A stretch of 64,000 nt of DNA from Beaufortia kweichowensis (lineage: Eukaryota > Chordata > Actinopteri > Cypriniformes > Gastromyzontidae), in contig CM032809.1 of the NCBI GenBank assembly GCA_019155185.1, positions 7,336,621 to 7,400,620 of the forward strand, given 5' to 3'. The position numbers were made by a program, and so were the translations under genes. Under the pieces are notes generated by a model that saw nothing but the letters and a program-made list of their open reading frames with translations, searched no databases and was not told the origin of the DNA. How positions within the stretch are numbered: position 1 is the first letter of the stretch; each line of letters begins with the position of its first letter. Below, in pieces: positions 1-11,353 of the stretch.

Positions 1-311
1 TAAATTGAAAGTTTTATTATGGCTGAATTTAATTCCACTGCATAAAATGATACTTAACAAAAACAAAATCTGTCAAAGCTGTCATTGACACTAATGTTCA
101 GCCCGATTCAGCCCATTTGAATCCTGCTGTGGCCTTTCTCTCATTTAATTTGTCCACCATGGGGTCACCCAAGTCCTCAACATCTGCTTCTGTCTTACAC
201 AACTCACAGACGACACAGTTAAAAGTTAGTTATATAAGTTACTAAATTCTTCACACTTTTTAATTAGATAAATAGAAATAATTGCTTGTTTATTTTAATG
301 AAAGTGGTAGT

Positions 312-556
312 TTACCTTTAATCATTTTTTTACCCTCATGTCATTCCAAACCTGTATGACTTTCTTTCTTCTGCAGAACACAAAAGAAAATATTTTAAAG
401 AACGCTGGTAACCAAACAACTTTGGCCCTCATTGACTTCCATCGTATGAACATAAAACCACTTAGACATCTCAAAAAATCTTCTTTTGAGTTGAACGACA
501 TGAGAGTGGATAAATGATGACAGATTTTTCATTTTTAGGTGAACTATCCCTTTAAA
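312..556. mobile_element. Angel-like palindromic MITE, copy 1
   Basis: About 245 bp with inverted arms: one end reads ACCCTCATGTCATTCCAAAC and the other returns as GAACGACATGAGAGTGGATA followed by AGGTGAACTATCCCTTTAAA. The same sequence family occurs at 1428-1670 and 61413-61645 in this window. I recognise it as the very common foldback-type non-autonomous element of cyprinid genomes; the name Angel is from memory. It lies upstream of the first visible gsg1l2 exon, probably in an intron. Confidence 0.7.
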
Positions 557-621
557 TATGACTAATTCCTTTGGAGTTTTTGAAAGGTTATTTTACAAAT
601 GATGGTACACTCATTTTCAAG

Positions 622-2077
622 GTGAGAAATGCCGGAGCTTCATTGAGCTGACCCCTGGAGAAACACAAGGTGAGATTTTCATGAGCTATACACCAAATAT
701 CACAAAGCTCTCAAAAGAGTTGACTAATGCCTAGTGCCAAAACAATCTGTGATTCATATGTTGTAGGAGTTTTGTGGCTCTCTGTGATATCTGAGTTTGC
801 ATACATCAGCCTGCTGGCCATGGGCTTCTTAATGATGTGGGTGGAACTGCTGCTTCTGTGTCTGAATAAAGATATGTATGCGCTCAAGATTAACGCTTTT
901 GCTGCCATCTGTACCGTCCTGTCTGGTACGTCTTTAAGGAATCTCGATAGCTAATCTCATGGTAGTTCTGAATCCATAAAGACAAGATTGAATTGTAATT
1001 TTCAGGCATGATGGGAATGGTGGCACATATGATGTACACAACCGTGTTTCAGATGACTGTGAGCATTGGCCCTAAAGACTGGAGACCTCAGACGTGGGAC
1101 TATGGCTGGTCATTTGCGTAAGTTCTTCTTTTCCCCATTTATATTTCTGGAAATAGTTTTTGTGTTTTATAACATAGAAATGTTATGATGTCAAAAAGGG
1201 TAAGAAAGACACATTTAGGATTTCGATGCTGAATGCTGATAAAATGTATACCTTGAATATGCTTGCTGTAAGTTACTTTGGATAAAAGCTGATGCAAAAT
1301 GGATAAATGTAAATGCCAAATACAATAATTTTAATAAGCTGTTTCAAACTTTTTCACCTCACTGTAAATACTGAAATGACATTTGGAGACTTTGTATGTA
1401 AGACAAGCAAACCCCTATTTTTGTCTTAAAGGGACAGTTCACCAAAAATAGAAATTCTGTCATGATTTATTTACCATCATGTCATTTAAAACCTGTATAT
1501 GACTCTTTATTCTGTACAACACAAAAATGATATTTCAAGAAATGGCTTTGTGTCCATACAATGGAAGTCAATGGGGGTCAATGTTGTTTGGTTACCAACA
1601 TCTTTTTAGTGTTCTGCTGAAGAACGAAAGTCATACAAGTTTGGATTTATCATTTGTGGGTAAACTATCGAGTGTTTCTTTCACAGCATGGCATGGATCT
1701 CATTCAGTTGCTGTATGGCAGCGGCGGTATTCACCCTGAACTCTTACACCAAAACCCTGATCGAGATGAAGCACCGTGCACGGATCCGTATGGAGGAGGC
1801 CCGCGCTGCCAGCCACGCCCCACCCTACGACGAGGTCATCACGGCGGGTGGCGGGAGCCTCTATTCCGTCAGCCGGCTGGTTCAGCAATGCCACAAGAGT
1901 ACGCTCATGGACACTATGTGGCCCCTCAGAGAGGAAGTACCTTCACCAAACCACCACGGACTGGTACTGGTGGGAGGGTGTGGAACAGAGGGATGTGAGG
2001 ACTGTGAGAGAGAACTGGATGACATGGATGACATGTTGGAGAGGGAAGAGAGAGGAGGAGCGGATGAAATGTGCTAA
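622..2077 (+). CDS. gsg1l2: Germ cell-specific gene 1-like protein 2 (GSG1L2), 3' part, four exons
   Basis: GSG1/GSG1L proteins are claudin-fold four-pass membrane proteins; GSG1L is an auxiliary subunit of AMPA glutamate receptors. Exons seen: 622-669, 767-925, 1006-1117 and 1687-2077 (stop 2075-2077), all with GT-AG borders and compatible phases. The reading gives family blocks in order: GEKCRSFIELTP, then GVLWLSVISEFAYISLL and a membrane helix, LKINAFAAICTVLSG, MGMVAHMMYTTVFQ, WRPQTWDYGWSFAMAW, a last membrane helix and NSYTKTLIE, followed by a charged cytoplasmic tail ending ADEMC. Met start, first membrane helix and most of the extracellular loop are missing and must lie upstream of the window or in an unseen 5' exon. 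The paralogue (GSG1L2 rather than GSG1L) is inferred from the neighbouring recoverin gene, as on human 17p13. Possible poly(A) signals AATAAA at 2554 and 2694. Confidence 0.85.
1264..1314 (+). repeat. SINE/LINE 3' tail of L2 type
   Basis: The stretch reads TACTTTGGATAAAAGCTGAT and then GCAAAATGGATAAATGTAAATG. This is the degenerate form of the 3' tail shared by many teleost tRNA-SINEs and L2-clade LINEs (usual core TTTGGATAAAAGCGTCTGC). Only the tail is recognisable. It sits in the last intron of gsg1l2. Confidence 0.6.
1428..1670. mobile_element. Angel-like palindromic MITE, copy 2, in last gsg1l2 intron
   Basis: It begins AAAGGGACAGTTCACC, contains the conserved centre CAATGGAAGTCAATGGGGGT and GTTGTTTGGTTACCAAC, and ends with an inverted TGTGGGTAAACTATCG. 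It matches copies at 312-556 and 61413-61645. Its right end lies about 16 bp from the splice acceptor of the last gsg1l2 exon (acceptor AG at 1685-1686), so the acceptor's pyrimidine tract directly abuts the element. Confidence 0.7.
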
Positions 2078-3385
2078 GGTGATGGATCAAATGAAAAATG
2101 GGACTTGAGAGGACGATGCTGAATGCTGTGTTGTGACACGAGCCTTTGGTTTTGACCTGTGGGACGACTGAACATAAGAAACACTCATGATCTTAAATAT
2201 TTTTTATTGTTGCAGTTCAATAGTGTTTATACTAAACACATCAAAAGTAGAAATTAATTTACCATTGAAAACAATACTTCAGCATTAATGGAAATGGGCA
2301 ATGTAAGCTGTTTTTTAGCAGGGACATTAGAAATAAGAAACTTGGATTTAACTTATCCATTCTAATGTATTAAATATGAGTCTTTTCTTAAAGGTAAAAT
2401 CTGTGGTAAAATCATTTTATAATCAGTCTGCATGGTCAAATACAGTATGATGTATTCGCACATTTTTAAACGTTATATAAATGCATCTGCAACATGATTA
2501 AAAAAACAATTATTGTCTTTTGCTTATAATTTTTCTTTATGAAAACCTAAGAAAATAAATGTTATTTTATTAAGCAAATCCATTCAGTATTTTCTTCTGC
2601 TGGAAGATACAGTAATGTAAATTGCAACAAAAAAAAAGATCTGCTGTGGGTCTGTATGTCGGTCACCTTCATTCTGCATTATTTCAGGTTTTCAATAAAA
2701 GCACTGAGCAACAAAATATGACATAATCTGAATATAGAACAAGATGGGTTGATGAAGAGATTACAACAAACCGTTAAATTTCATCAGATTTAGACAGATG
2801 CTTTGAAAAGCTGGACAGAAGATTATGTGAATAATCTCCCCAGTAAGAGACCGAGATCAAATGAGAGAAGGAAAAAAGAAACACAAAGAAAATTACAAAG
2901 GACAAAGAGAGTATAGATTTTTATTTCTATGTTTTAGCAAATGTTTTCACACTAACATACGATAATCTAAAACATATTTGTTAAAATGATAAGGTGTGCA
3001 AACAAAACATTACAGTAATGAGGTAAACACCACACAAGCCTTAAATTTAACAACTAAACAAATACAAAAATGTCAGTTTTTGTGTCTTAAAGGGTGTCTA
3101 AATAAATCACTAATTTACATTTTAGGTAGAAAAACAAGTGCTTATTGTTAGCTCTCTCTCTCACTTTGGATAAGAGTGTCTGAAATGAAAATGTAAATTT
3201 TGTCTGAGGACAAGTTAAGAGCATTTTTCTTTACCTTTCTTTGTGTCACTTTAGGTAATATGAAAATAATCACATCTATTATTTAGCCTTCATAGAATCT
3301 TATACACACAGTAAACACAACTCACTTGAGCATGAACATAAGCATGAAATCATGTTTGAGAAAAACTGGTCTTAATTTTGTGAGG
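2078..3385. other. Convergent 3' intergenic region between gsg1l2 and rcvrn
   Basis: No coding exon is visible. It holds the gsg1l2 3' UTR (AATAAA at 2554-2559 and 2694-2699) and, on the opposite strand, the recoverin 3' UTR (TTTATT at 2930-2935 reads as AATAAA on the minus strand). A degenerate L2-type tail, CACTTTGGATAAGAGTGTCT, lies near 3163-3182. Confidence 0.5.
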
Positions 3386-4077
3386 TCATTTATTGTCATA
3401 CTGAATTAGTCGTAGTGCTACATCACTTCCAGATACTCCCTGGATGAATTCACCTTCTGCGAGTCGTTCTGCATGTGAGAGAGAGAATTCACTGTGTTAA
3501 TGTCTGTATGTTAATATAGATAAGCCATCTTTAGTTTTCATCCCAGTTACGTTTTCATACCATTTTCCTTTTTGCCAAAGATGGTCCAGAGTTTCTCAGC
3601 TCTCTTTTCTGCTGTGTTTTCATCATTGGGAAGTTCAGCGAGCTTTTGTTTAGGTATGAGTTTGAAAATGGCCTGATGGGAAATCAGAGAACGTTAATAG
3701 CTCAAATGCATATCAAATGTTGGACTGAAATTATCTTTCTTCTCTAAAATCAAACCATTTATTTACAATATATAGAAACATCGCACATAATCAACAACAT
3801 TTGTTTATTAATAAATCTATCTGGCAAATCCATTAAAAAAGAGTTTAATCCTGATTAAACTCGCTCTAGAATACAACAATACCACACATGAATGTGTTTT
3901 TTATAAAAAACCTGACAAGATATTACATTGACATTGTTGTTGCCCATTACATGGGTTTACTGTTTTGAAAACATCCCATGATGCACAATGGTGCATTTGT
4001 AGATCTGCTATTTTCTTCTTTAATTAATGCTGAGGGCTCTGTTTAGACTTATGCTAAATTTAGCTCTCCTCAATTCT

Positions 4078-4130
<53 letters not shown>

Positions 4131-5473
4131 TTAGTCTTCCATTAAAGTTTAACATGCTTGTTTGGTTGGTCCCAATATAACTACGTTACTTAACAATAGT
4201 GGAGTATGTGTTGCATTCTCAGATTTGCCACGAGGGGCGCTATAGCGCAAACGATCATAAACGTCTTCTGTAGTCATTTTGCAACTATAACACACTTTGT
4301 TTTCATCAGAGATGTTGACTGACTGTGAAATTGCTTAAAGTAAAGTAAATCAGGGATATTATTTAGCTATGTATTTATCTGTATTGCTTCTCTATCCAAT
4401 ATCAGACACATCCTATGAAATTGATCTGCCATTTTAGAGAAGAGACTTAACAGTTGGCATGTCATGGCCTCAGTGGTGATGGTCTTAATTCCAGATTGCA
4501 CATTGAGAAGCTTATCTCATTCACAGTCCTTCCGACATCTGACTTCATATACAAGTCAGCTTAAGCTTTATCCATCTAACAGCTGATCTTAGGTCAGCTT
4601 TGTCATTAAATGCTTTGTAGATTCAACGGCCACAATAAAACGAACCTGATTCTGAATCTGTGACACATTGATCCCACCAACAGCTTACTAAAGAAACTTA
4701 ACCATGTGTGTAAAATATAACAAATTTGAATGGTTTTCATTACAAATGCCATTGGGAACCATCATCTATTGAAACCCATTACAAAATTTCTTTATGTAGT
4801 GGGTTTTCCAGTAGGATTTAATGATGTTCTGTTGGTTTCCATTCGCTGGATAACATCTCACCAATAGAACCCAACACATTCGCAGCAGAGATCCATAACC
4901 CAAAGTTGGATCAAAAAGGGTCAAACCCAATTGCTGGTTTCAATTTATTTACAAAATGTTCGTATTTGACTGAACTATGGGTTGGAACAACCCGACATTT
5001 TAGGCTAAATCAACCCAACATTGTTTAATTTATAACCCAGCAGTTGGGTTTGTTCCCTTGTTATCTCATGACAACACTAAACTCTCTCTTACCTGGCAAA
5101 GTTCACAAACTTCAGTTTTTGTGATGTATCCGTTCTTGTCTACGTCGAACAGTGAGAAGGCCCACTCCAGCTTCAGGTTAGATTTGCCTGAGGAGGTCAT
5201 GTGAAGAGCTACAATATACTCCCTAAAGTCTAATGTCCCATCGTCATTGGTGTCAAAAGAGCGGAAAACGTGTTGGGCATAAGCTTTAGCATCACTGTCT
5301 GGGAAGACCCGAATATAGATCTCTACAAATTGATCTTGAGTGATGCGTCCAGAAGGACACTGCTTCTGGAAGTTCTCATACCACTGCATGATCTCAGCTT
5401 CATCGAACTTGGTGTTCACCTTGAGGTCATCTAGGATCTTTTTGGAGAGCCCTTTTTTCTGTGAGTTTCCCAT
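3386..5473 (-). CDS. rcvrn: Recoverin-family neuronal calcium sensor
   Basis: Recoverin is a myristoylated EF-hand protein of photoreceptors that inhibits rhodopsin kinase when calcium is high. Exons on the minus strand are 5473-5093, 3672-3561 and 3468-3386, with GT-AG borders (381+112+83 nt, 191 residues plus stop). It starts MGNSQKK, the N-myristoylation signal. EF1 is the inactive type (QCPSGRITQDQF, with the conserved Cys-Pro). EF2 (DTNDDGTLDFRE) and EF3 (DVDKNGYITKTE) are canonical calcium loops, and EF4 is degenerate, as in recoverin. The block KAYAQHVFRSFD is diagnostic. The C-terminus ends LIQYDNK, some ten residues shorter than human recoverin. An acceptor just upstream of the ATG (near 5531) and a donor at 6260-6261 suggest a separate 5' UTR exon from about 6262 upward. 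Teleosts have several recoverin paralogues; which one this is cannot be decided here. Confidence 0.9.
4081..4127. repeat. (TA)n microsatellite
   Basis: About 47 bp of uninterrupted TA dinucleotide, in the first coding-exon-to-exon-2 intron of the recoverin gene. Confidence 0.95.
4890..5055. repeat. AACCCAAC-type palindromic repeat
   Basis: Motifs AACCCAA / TTGGGTT recur in both orientations (CAAACCCAATTGCTGG, CTATGGGTTGGAACAACCCG, AATCAACCCAACATTG, ATAACCCAGCAGTTGGGTTT). This is typical of a widespread cyprinid dispersed element. It sits in the recoverin intron just before the exon 1 donor. I could not define exact ends. Confidence 0.45.
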
Positions 5474-8400
5474 GGCCTTTCAAATGTTCCGCACCTCAGA
5501 GTTTTTCAGAGTTAGGGTTTCCTTTCAAAACTGCAAAACAAAGCAAGACACATAACATAACACAACACAAACTCATAAAAAATGTATAGTATAATGCACG
5601 GTATGTCTCTTAGGATAAAAGCGTCTGCAAAATGCATAAATGTAAATGGTAAATGTAGGCGACTGGTGGCTTTTTGTCTCCCTCTACTGAGACATTAGTG
5701 TCAGTGTTGTTAAAATAAATGGAAAACACTAAAAAATATTCAAAAGGAAATCACAGTTTTGCAGGCAGCAATATAGGAATTGTAAAATACTAATTAAGTT
5801 GTTGTATGCAAAGCTCACATTATCTCTTAAAAGAAGATATTGAGATATGACTATGAGATATGACTATGAGATACTGAAATGTTTTTAAATAAATAAATTA
5901 TGCTACCAGGGTCAATGAATTATACTCAAAATATGAATGTATGAAGGTGGATAAAGTTTATAATCTTTGTAACTCTTCAGACAAACTTTTAAATGAATAC
6001 ACAATACTGATCATGTCACGGTTAATAACAATACTGGTATATTGTGACAACCGTAATATGGTAAAAATGAATTCATAACAAAAATAAAAAAGCCATTAAC
6101 TGCTTTAGATTGATAAATGCATAATAATTGCACATGCAAAGGAAAAAAATGGAACACACAAAATAACATAAATCTGATGTGTTCATTCACATGACCAACC
6201 CATATAAAATAACCTAAAAAGTAAACTGCATATCTGTATGTGTTAAGAAAATTTGCTTACCTTCGGTTGTGGACCAAAGATGAAGGATTGTGGTGCATGT
6301 AATCATGATAGATTGTGGAGTATAATGAGCTGGTGCTGAAGGAGGTGCCTATACCTCTCCATATTGGGTTAAGTCGATTAGACAAGATTGTAGAAGGCTC
6401 AGCAAAAAAAAGTTCTGTAATGTATCTCTGTTTTCTTCTTTCTGTGTTTCAGCTAATTTGGGAAGATAAAGTATACGTGACGTGACATATAATACAATCT
6501 ACACTACATCTTTATGTTTTTATTTATTGTACAATTTGTTTTGTATGCTATATGCTATTGAGGGTATTGGTCATTTAATGGTAAAGTTGCTATGACAAAG
6601 ATTACCATTATTACACTGCAATAAGATCATGTTCATGGAGATTTTCTTTCAGGTCCATAAAAATCTCTTTAGATTAAGTGGTAAAGGTCTCAGTGCTGCA
6701 CAGATTGAAAGGGACTTAATGTATCTTAATAACCTCTGACCTACAAATGCATTTAAACACACAGTGCTTTAAGCTTCAAATGAATTAAAAGCCATGTTGA
6801 AAGGTATTATGTTTCATAGGATATTATATTTTTAATATTGCAGTTTTTAGAAAGGAAAATGAGATTGAATGGAGTGCGCATGGATACATGCACTTACATC
6901 TGCTCCTTACATCATAAAGCCTTTATCTTAACAGTGTCTCAAACTGGACTGCCTGGACACCAAAGTCTGAACAATCTTGATTAACTCTATTCAGAAATTG
7001 TAATGCCAATTATGTGCAATGATGTCATTTGCTGCTTTTCCACACTTCAAGCTGATTTTTGTGCAAGGCGCCTAAACGTTCTAAAAAATATTAAATCTTT
7101 AAATTTGTTGTTCTTTAAATATTCTAAAGAATTCATGAATCATTATTTAAAAACTCAAGTTATGTCACCTCCAAATGATTTAAGCCCAAAGTGACAAGAG
7201 TTTAAAAACTCCCAGTTTAAATTAAATGTCCTTACATTTATTTATATCCTGTCCTAATATAAACCTTATCCTCTGTTTAAAAAACAGGATCACAAATACA
7301 CCCAGACGGTCTTCATCTGATCAGCTTAATGATCCCGGTCTACACAATACGTCACCCACATCCAACACCATGCACTCAGCATTCAAGCCCTATCTCTTGC
7401 TATAGAGAGAGATGGAAACCAGACATTACTTTTGTGGTTTAATTAAGAAAGCATTAAAAACATGTGTCAGTGTCAGGTAGATGAAAGCCAAGATTCTGTA
7501 CATAGCCGATTTAATGACTGCTATCAAGTTAATTACTTCTACCCAATCTCTTTTAATTGTGTACTGCAACATAATATTTATTTATTGTAATTTGGGAACT
7601 AAGGGCCGCGACCAGGAATTACCACAGTAAATGCTCCTAACCTATAGTGACTAATCTATAGGTAATGCCTAACATCTAATCTGTAGTGAATTCCTGTATA
7701 TGTGCAGTTGGCATGTAATTTTACTGTCACCTAAATTGCAAAATCTACTGTCTGTTAATGTTTGTGTAATGAGTTTCCAATTTAAAGCAGTGATAGACAA
7801 TTCTGTTTTTCAATAGTGATAACAATTTTGATAACACCAATGTGATAATTTACAATTACAATAATACATAAATACATCACACATTTTCTGACTGAATACT
7901 TTTCATACTGTGCAAATCTTTCACACATTCTTCTGTCTATAAACAGAATACCATTTATAGAGCAAAGCTGTACCCAAATCCTATTACAAGGCTTAAAACT
8001 GGAAAATCCCGCTAAGATAAAGTGTGAAACAGGAAAATACCCTAGTGCTAAATAAAGCCTGCTTTGTTTGTTTTCTTTCTGTGATTGACAGTAAGCTTCT
8101 TTTTTTGTTTACTGGAGACACTTTTAGAAGAGGTGGAAAGGTAAGTTGTCTAAAAAAACACAGCGTAGACAATCAGTCTATCAATCACGTTTCAGTAACA
8201 GTAATGGTAATAAACCATGTCTTGTGCTTTGGTCACTGAACTTTTTCTTATGTCATGCTTATTTGTTTTTGATCTCCTAATGACAAAAGCCTGCACGCCA
8301 ATGCAATCTGTAGAAGACCAATTTAATAAAAAAGTCATTTCAAACATTTTGAAAAATGTGTTTTGGGAAGTCAAAAACATAATTTTATACAAAAGCAATG

Positions 8401-9191
8401 TGACCACTCCAAAACACTCTCCATCTAAAGATCATATGATGTACTACCTTTGATTGTACTCAGATTTGCAGTGCAATTTCCCCAACACTAGGCCATTTAT
8501 TCATTTAATACCAATATATCAGGCAAACTAAAAATGTGTCATATATCATATTCGGGAAATATCATCAATCAAAGTTGAATGTCATATATATTTTTTAAAT
8601 ACAATACTCAACAAATCCATAAATGGCAAATGGTTATTAAAACAGATGCTAGTGAAACACTATTCATGACCATTAAAATAAAAAAAACCCCACACATTTA
8701 GTGGCAGTGAGAGGCAGTAAAAACAGAAAAACAATTCATCTGTGAGAAAAATGTATATATTACATACACAACTAAAATAATAATACATAATACTATTACA
8801 AATTTTAAGAAAAACATACAAAGTTAACACTCCTATACAATGGCATTTCTTGTAACAACACATTTTGTGGTGTAGTTCCGTCTGTTGACCTCCTTACTGT
8901 GCAAAGTTCACAGTAATACAAGGAACATAACATAAAAGTGTTTGTCCAAACAAATATCTGTAGTCACAATTCAAATTCATATGTATTTAAAAATCGCTAA
9001 TATTTTGTAACAGTATCTTTACATGAAGTTAAAAGGGCATTCCCACTAATAGTAAGTTTTGCAGTGAACCTCCAGGACCTCATTTACCATAACAATGTGG
9101 CATCAATTCATTAGTTTTATCAAGCTTTATACAAAACGGATAAGTATAAAAAAGACAATGTCTTTCTTCCAAAGTGTTCCTGTGTGTAAAT
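5474..9191. other. Recoverin upstream region and intergenic DNA
   Basis: Contains the putative recoverin 5' UTR exon (donor of the minus strand at 6260-6261; exon about 6262-6400), an L2-type tail at 5605-5655 (TAGGATAAAAGCGTCTGCAA), and AT-rich DNA in which I see no gene. The short open frames at 7003-7194, 8024-8453 and 8660-8863 show no family motif or splice pattern. Confidence 0.5.
5605..5655 (+). repeat. SINE/LINE 3' tail of L2 type
   Basis: GGATAAAAGCGTCTGCAAAA followed by TGCATAAATGTAAATG is a near-consensus teleost L2/SINE tail. The head of the element is not recognisable. It lies upstream of the recoverin coding exon 1 on the plus strand. Confidence 0.65.
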
Positions 9192-9512
9192 TCAGGGCCC
9201 TCTGAGGGTACGATGTGTGTATATTTTTCTGCTGAGGTTGCGGGCCAAGCGATCCACAGCAGTGCCTATTTGGCTCAGGTCCTTTTGTTGTGGCATGCCC
9301 TCAATGTTACCACTGTACCACATGACCCAAGCACCAAGCGATATCAGTACCAAAAGAACACCGGTGTAGACAAGAAGGTCCCCGAAATCTCTCCCCTTTA
9401 CTTCCAGTGGTGCAAAGAGCCCCAAAAACAGGGCTGTGAAGCCAAATATGTCAAAAACAATAGCAAAGGCCAGTGCCACTTTGCAATGCCTAAGCCCAGT
9501 GCAGAACGCCAT
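9192..9512 (-). CDS. tmem238: TMEM238-family two-pass membrane protein
   Basis: A small protein of 106 residues on one coding exon. It has two hydrophobic helices (about residues 10-32, around VALAFAIVFDIFGFTALFL, and 44-64, around LLVYTGVLLVLISLGAWVMW). They are separated by the family signature GRDFGDLLVYTG and followed by WYSGNIEG and a basic tail with LARNLSRK. This order matches TMEM238; its molecular function is not known to me. I chose the ATG at 9512 because it has a good context (CTACCATGG) and because CCAACAG|CTACC just upstream looks like a splice acceptor; a longer frame opening at 9539 would cross it. A matching donor (AAG|GTCAG on the minus strand) near 10041 suggests a 5' UTR exon at about 10043-10210. 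TMEM238L, on human 17p12, is the alternative paralogue. Confidence 0.8.
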   Translation of the reverse strand: MAFCTGLRHCKVALAFAIVFDIFGFTALFLGLFAPLEVKGRDFGDLLVYTGVLLVLISLGAWVMWYSGNIEGMPQQKDLSQIGTAVDRLARNLSRKIYTHRTLRGP

Positions 9513-9599
9513 GGTAGCTGTTGGAAGCATAATACACATTTTGTCACATAAAAATTAAATCATGAATAAATGTACATTTCATTTTTTGTTTGATACTAA

Positions 9600-9780
9600 T
9601 CAATACACACTAGTAAAAGTGTAGTAACCATGGTTTTTGGCAGATTAACTACCATTTGCATTACCACAGATTAACTTCAAATATCATGAATAAACAATGG
9701 TTACTGTGGTAAAACAATGATTAATTTTGTGTCTACTAGGGCTGTACTATAAATGAAACCATATAACTATGGTTAAATTG
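9600..9780. repeat. AACCATGGTT-type dispersed repeat
   Basis: Repeated and inverted ACCATGG / AACCATGGTT / TACTGTGGTAA motifs (AGTAACCATGGTTTTTGG, AACAATGGTTACTGTGGTA, ACTATGGTTAAATTG) indicate a palindromic MITE-like element in the 5' UTR intron of the tmem238 gene. Ends are not resolved. Confidence 0.4.
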
Positions 9781-10039
9781 TTTATTTCGGTAAGGGTGTG
9801 AAATGAGCAACTTTTATACTCTAAACACCCTTACTGGTGTATAAAATAGCAGTCTAAATTAGTCTAAATTTGATTTGAGACGCTTAAAATAAATAATACT
9901 GTACCAACAGAATGACTTCCTTATTTATCACTCATGTGTCCGAAAAAAAACACCCGAGACCGTCAACGCTTATAAACAATATGCAATCTACACAACAATT
10001 AAACAAAAGTTTCATTCGAGATTAATTATTTACAAAACT

Positions 10040-10800
10040 GACCTTGATTTTTGTTTTAGTTATCTTCACTTCACGAATATTAAATGGAAAACCTCATTGC
10101 TTTTCAGGTGTGGTTGAGTCAAGTTTCGAGCGAACTACTGTACCTGTCTGCAGCTACTTCCGGTCCCACCCAGACATTTTGATATTTGACACCACCGGAA
10201 TCGCACCTTATAAGAACAGGTTACCGTGGTAGAGTGGTAACGTTTTCACCAAAATATAACAGTTGTAGTAACAGTAAAACAACGGTAACTTTAACAATTC
10301 AAACATTTACAACTTCCTAAAATAAGAGATTCCATATTCATTTTGTATATAATTGCATTTTTTTTATATAAATAATTGAAAATAAATTACGAAATGAATA
10401 CACTAATATATATTGAGCTGGGAAGACTATTTCTTTCCACTCGCACAAAAATGCAACATTGCCGTAATAACACAATTTTCTTTACCAGTTGAAAAATCGG
10501 CAGTTTATTCTAGATGTATAAATGTGGATTTAAAATCAATCTTTCTTTATTTTACCGGAAAGGGATCTAAGATGGGCATGTCCACTGTGTGACCACATAC
10601 GCTGATTTCCAAAATACCCGGATAATCTTTCTCCATACTTTTCACTGGACCAGTAAATCCCTATGATATATTGACTAACAGCACATCGCGTAACAACAAA
10701 TAGTGGGAGCCAATCACCACGCGGACGCTTTAATCCAGTCCGGGAGTTTAGCAAAAACGCAGTGGTTGAAGTTGCAATTGTAAGTATAAAAGTTTGTAAC
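10040..10800. promoter_or_regulatory. Shared (bidirectional) promoter region of tmem238 and ccdc106
   Basis: Two 5' non-coding exons appear to be arranged head to head. On the minus strand, a tmem238 5' UTR exon has its donor near 10041 and extends up to about 10210. On the plus strand, a ccdc106 5' UTR exon ends CAATT|GTAAGT near 10780. The gap between them is about 500 bp. A TTATAAG motif facing the minus-strand gene lies near 10208. Transcription starts are inferred, not observed. Confidence 0.45.
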
Positions 10801-11353
10801 ATTTAAATACATGTTTTAAAGTAACTGGTGCAACTTAGTGGCGTTCCGTGTTTGCTTTATATTAATTATTATGCACATGTGCAAAGTTTATATAAACGTA
10901 CTTTTACCTTGTTAGCAGAAACATGCTCAAATGTATAAAATATTGTCGTCTGTTCCCATGTTGGACAGTAAGAGAGATTCGAGTAGATTAACTAATGTTT
11001 AATTAACTACTTGTTAACGTTAATGCGTAATTAACTACTGAGTTATCTGTTAATTGATACAAGCCCTGCGCTGTTTAACGCATCTGCCTTATTTACTCAA
11101 CTTTAACACGTTATCGCGTTTATTTTAAGCTCTATTTTCAGAGAGAGTTTCTGTTTGTTTGTAGGTTTGTGAATATCGGTCGGATCCATGCCACCAGTAT
11201 CATCATGACGCAAAAAAACACGAGGAACTACAAGGGTCAGACTAAATTACAGTTTTAAAACTGTAATTTTATCCAGTACACTAAGATTTACAACATTTAA
11301 AGATCAGTTTAAAGTGAATAGATATATAAAGGTTTTATAATCATTTTCTCATC

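Noticed and set aside
4229..4247. Possible CTCF site GCCACGAGGGGCGCTATAG in the recoverin intron
   Set aside because: The core lacks one G of the consensus spacing; too weak to claim without a matrix score.
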